33,152 bases of DNA from the NCBI GenBank assembly GCA_934317215.1, contig CAKREH010000035.1, positions 1 through 33,152 of the forward strand. The letters run 5' to 3'. The notes below the pieces were generated by a model, which did no database searches, had not been told where the DNA came from, and worked only from the letters and a program-made list of their open reading frames with translations. Positions 31,548 to 33,152 of this stretch are shown here, piece by piece. How positions within the stretch are numbered: the stretch's first letter is position 1; every line of letters starts with the position of its first letter. The position numbers were made by a program, and so were the translations under genes. The DNA is from an uncultured Roseburia sp. (GTDB lineage: Bacteria > Bacillota > Clostridia > Lachnospirales > Lachnospiraceae).

Positions 31548-31601
31548 GATACGTCGTATCTCATTTTTTCATGTCGTATCCTCTTTTTTATACGTCGTTA
31601 T
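31548..31601. repeat. Helically phased TCGTATC / T-tract repeats
   Basis: On the plus strand GATACGTCGTATC (31548-31560, a 13-base perfect palindrome), CATGTCGTATC (31570-31580) and TACGTCGTTAT (31591-31601) recur every 20-21 bases. T6 tracts lie between them (31564-31569 and 31584-31589). Two helical turns of spacing put all copies on one face of the DNA. They lie between the Fur-family gene stop and its terminator. Confidence 0.55.
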
Positions 31602-31642
31602 TTTCGTCATTTTGCACAATGGTAATTTTGTCTAAATTTTTA

Positions 31643-32065
31643 TTAATATGCTTTTTCTTTCTCTTGGCACGCACTGCACATTCCATACAAAATCGAATTT
31701 TTACACTGCAGTTTAAACCCGTGATCTTTTAAAATATGCTCCGAGATCTCATCCATAAACTCACATTCCAGATGAATGATTTTCCCACATTTCACACACT
31801 GCAGGTGCAGATGCTCCTCACAGTGGTGTCCCAGCTCCACATACTGATATACTGCCTGATTGCCTTTTTCAGCAACGTATTTGATCACCGTGCCATCCTT
31901 TGCCAGCTTATCTAAATAACGGTAGATCGTCGTGATATTGACCTCGCAGTCCTGCGCTCTCAGATAATGATCGATATCTGCCACCGCGACCGTCCGGTCG
32001 CTGTTCTTCTTTAAAAATTCCAAAATTTTTTTACGGCTGATCGTCGCATAACCACTTCCCGGCAT
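31643..32065 (-). CDS. Fur-family metal-responsive transcriptional regulator
   Basis: 140 residues, normal Fur length. N-terminal winged helix with the recognition helix region NITTIYRYLDKLAKDG (43-58). The C-terminal dimer domain has GHHCEEHLHLQCVKCGKIIHLEC: the HxH (85-87) and two CxxC pairs (Cys90/93 and Cys130/133) that hold structural zinc. Which metal it senses is not clear; Zur-like is plausible from the His/Cys density. It follows the exporter gene by 28 bases, so exporter and regulator should form one operon and the TTGCAA array upstream is a candidate target. Ribosome binding site AGGAAGG. Confidence 0.9.
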   Translation of the reverse strand: MPGSGYATISRKKILEFLKKNSDRTVAVADIDHYLRAQDCEVNITTIYRYLDKLAKDGTVIKYVAEKGNQAVYQYVELGHHCEEHLHLQCVKCGKIIHLECEFMDEISEHILKDHGFKLQCKNSILYGMCSACQEKEKAY

Positions 32066-32093
32066 ATTTCCCGCACCTTCCTGTTTTCTTTAT

Positions 32094-32948
32094 TTAAAAC
32101 ACAATCCCGCACGCTCTTATGATAACACCCCAGAACACGCCAAGTCCATACAAAGCAGCAACAATACCAAGATTCTGCTTCCAGTCACGGTTTAAACGGA
32201 ACAAAACCAACAGTCCGACGCCGGCATTCACAAGCAGGCCTGACATCATTGCTCCCGCTCCAATGATACCGCCTAAATAAAGTTCCGTGATCACGACTGA
32301 GGATGCACAGTTTGGAATCAGTCCGACGAGTGCTGCTGCTGCCTCACCCACAAGCGGCATTGCAGTAAAAAATCCTGCCAGTGTATCTTCCCCGATGAAT
32401 CCGATCACCACATTTAAAATGAAAGAAATGATCAGGATATACACAAAAATCTTTACGGTATGTTTAAATGCAGACCGGAAAATGCCGTCCTCGCAGCTGC
32501 AGTGTTCTTCCTCACAGACCACATGGATGTCCATTTCTTTTTCGTGTTTTTTCATCACACCTACATAGAAAAACTCTACGACAAGTCCGGAGATCATACC
32601 GATGATGATCTTAACCGCAAGAATCTTAATGATCACTGCCGGTGCAACCGCCTCCGAGATCATGATCGGCAGCATTTCATCCGAAGTCGATAAGAAAATC
32701 GCAAGCAGTGTCCCGACTGTGATCACACGTCCTGCATAGAGGCTTGATGCCGCTGCGGAAAAACCACACTGCGGGATCACTCCAAGCAATGCACCCCAAA
32801 CAGGGCCGCTTTTTCCAGCACTCCTGATACGGTTCTTTGCCTTTCCTCCGGCCTTATGCTCTAACCCTTCCATCAGAAGATATGTGATGAACAAAAACGG
32901 AAGTAATTTTACACTGTCCAATAAAGTATCTAAAATAATATCTAACAT
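32094..32948 (-). CDS. Putative heavy-metal/manganese exporter (10-TM ArsP_2-like permease)
   Basis: 284 residues from ATG 32948 (GGAG six bases upstream; earlier in-frame starts have none). About eight to ten hydrophobic segments are arranged as two halves. Each half holds a related motif: GVIPQCGFSAAASSLYAGR (56-74) and GLIPNCASSVVITELYLGG (about 214-232), implying an inverted internal repeat. Between the halves lies a His/Cys/Glu-rich cytoplasmic loop (about 133-155, KKHEKEMDIHVVCEEEHCSC) that looks like a metal-binding site. The substrate is unproven; manganese and other heavy metals have been proposed for relatives. The adjacent Fur-family gene supports a metal role. Confidence 0.85.
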   Translation of the reverse strand: MLDIILDTLLDSVKLLPFLFITYLLMEGLEHKAGGKAKNRIRSAGKSGPVWGALLGVIPQCGFSAAASSLYAGRVITVGTLLAIFLSTSDEMLPIMISEAVAPAVIIKILAVKIIIGMISGLVVEFFYVGVMKKHEKEMDIHVVCEEEHCSCEDGIFRSAFKHTVKIFVYILIISFILNVVIGFIGEDTLAGFFTAMPLVGEAAAALVGLIPNCASSVVITELYLGGIIGAGAMMSGLLVNAGVGLLVLFRLNRDWKQNLGIVAALYGLGVFWGVIIRACGIVF

Positions 32949-32994
32949 ACTACGCTCCATTTCCTGCATTACATTACAGTTACTGTTTTATTTT

Positions 32995-33045
32995 TTGCAA
33001 CCTGTTCGTATTTGCAACCAGTTTGTATTTGCAACTTATTTGCAT
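32995..33045 (-). promoter_or_regulatory. TTGCAA operator-like array
   Basis: TTGCAA, itself a palindrome, occurs at 32995-33000, 33012-33017 and 33029-33034, exactly 17 bp apart, with a fourth variant (ATGCAA on the minus strand) at 33040-33045. On the minus strand the repeated units read TTGCAAATACRAACWGG. The array begins five bases past the -10 box and covers the transcription start. Probably a repressor target, most simply for the Fur-family protein of the operon. A further ACAGT-t-ACTGT palindrome lies at 32976-32986. Confidence 0.65.
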
Positions 33046-33049
33046 TTTT

Positions 33050-33077
33050 ATTATACGCAGAAATAATAGAATGTCAA
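33050..33077 (-). promoter_or_regulatory. Consensus promoter of the exporter-Fur operon
   Basis: Minus strand TTGACA (33072-33077), 16-bp spacer, TATAAT (33050-33055): both hexamers match consensus perfectly. A promoter this strong would normally be held in check, in line with the array beside it. Confidence 0.8.
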
Positions 33078-33092
33078 GCTTTTCTGTAGAAT

Positions 33093-33140
33093 AAAGAGTC
33101 GCTTGCGACTCTTTCGCGCTCGAGCGGTGCTGTTTACAGC
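33093..33140. repeat. Three consecutive palindromes at the right edge
   Basis: AAAGAGTCGC-tt-GCGACTCTTT (33093-33114), CGCTCGAGCG (33117-33126) and GCTGT-tt-ACAGC (33129-33140) stand almost back to back. No U-tract follows in the plus direction. This may be a terminator or processing region of a neighbouring gene beyond the window, or a palindromic repeat element. Confidence 0.5.
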
Positions 33141-33152
33141 TAACTTCTACTC

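Noticed and set aside
31521..31619. TTGTGCA ... TGCACAA inverted repeat as ends of a mobile element
   Set aside because: Only seven bases long with about 85 bases between, no target duplication, and expected by chance in AT-rich DNA.
1..33152. CRISPR arrays, tRNA, rRNA, prophage or intact insertion sequences
   Set aside because: No regularly spaced long repeats, no cloverleaf or rRNA-like segments, and no transposase or integrase frame were found on reading both strands.

Overview
The window looks like chromosomal DNA of a gut-type, low-to-moderate G+C Firmicute, most likely a Lachnospiraceae species (Roseburia/Agathobacter-like). The evidence is indirect. Ribosome binding sites are AGGAGG-type and promoters are sigma-A-like. 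A lysine riboswitch precedes dapA, and the fructose bisphosphatase is the class III type of Firmicutes. The polyamine locus is built from carboxynorspermidine-type enzymes, there is a chemoreceptor, and the lipoproteins are Gram-positive style. No rRNA, tRNA, CRISPR array, phage or intact transposase gene was seen. Species identity cannot be fixed from the sequence alone.

Layout. (1) 1-6604: citrate lyase locus, split into three transcription units: citD-citE-citF (-), citG (-) and citC-citX (+). A yitT-type membrane gene sits between citD and citG. A 25-codon stump of an aconitase-like gene follows citF. (2) 6615-10548: a small membrane protein, a deoxyinosine/uracil-type DNA glycosylase, and an orphan lipoprotein sugar-type binding protein next to a methyl-accepting chemotaxis protein. 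(3) 10726-12051: asnA with a palindromic operator-like site over its -35 box, a foldable leader and a strong terminator. (4) 12051-19637: a six-gene polyamine operon (speA, speE, carboxynorspermidine synthase, nspC, aguA, aguB) with a long structured leader. That leader contains a module resembling the right-end/omega-RNA scaffold of IS200/IS605 elements without any tnpA or tnpB, a three-way-junction-like fold, and an intrinsic terminator before speA. (5) 19721-25490: nfo and fbp, then dapA-dapB under a lysine riboswitch, then a protein with two SSB-like OB folds. (6) 25683-27683: typA (bipA). (7) 27729-30607: a diguanylate cyclase with an extracytoplasmic binding domain, and an M23 peptidase. 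(8) 30697-31372: a small AT-rich decayed patch with a C-terminally truncated metallophosphoesterase and a frameshifted zinc-ribbon gene. (9) 31477-33140: a putative metal exporter and a Fur-family regulator, preceded by a consensus promoter and a 17-bp-phased TTGCAA array.

How the genes work together. Citrate lyase (CitDEF) needs CitG and CitX to make and attach its prosthetic group and CitC to acetylate it. All of these are present, although spread over divergent units. The polyamine operon encodes arginine to agmatine (SpeA), agmatine to N-carbamoylputrescine (AguA) and then putrescine (AguB). Spermidine can form through carboxyspermidine (dehydrogenase plus NspC). A SpeE homologue with an altered substrate loop is also present, but no speD is seen. 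Lysine synthesis (dapA, dapB) is under lysine control.

The most noteworthy signals are the speA leader with its omega-RNA-like module, the TTGCAA operator array, a dispersed hairpin repeat whose mismatches stay paired only in minus-strand RNA, and the mixed polyamine pathway.
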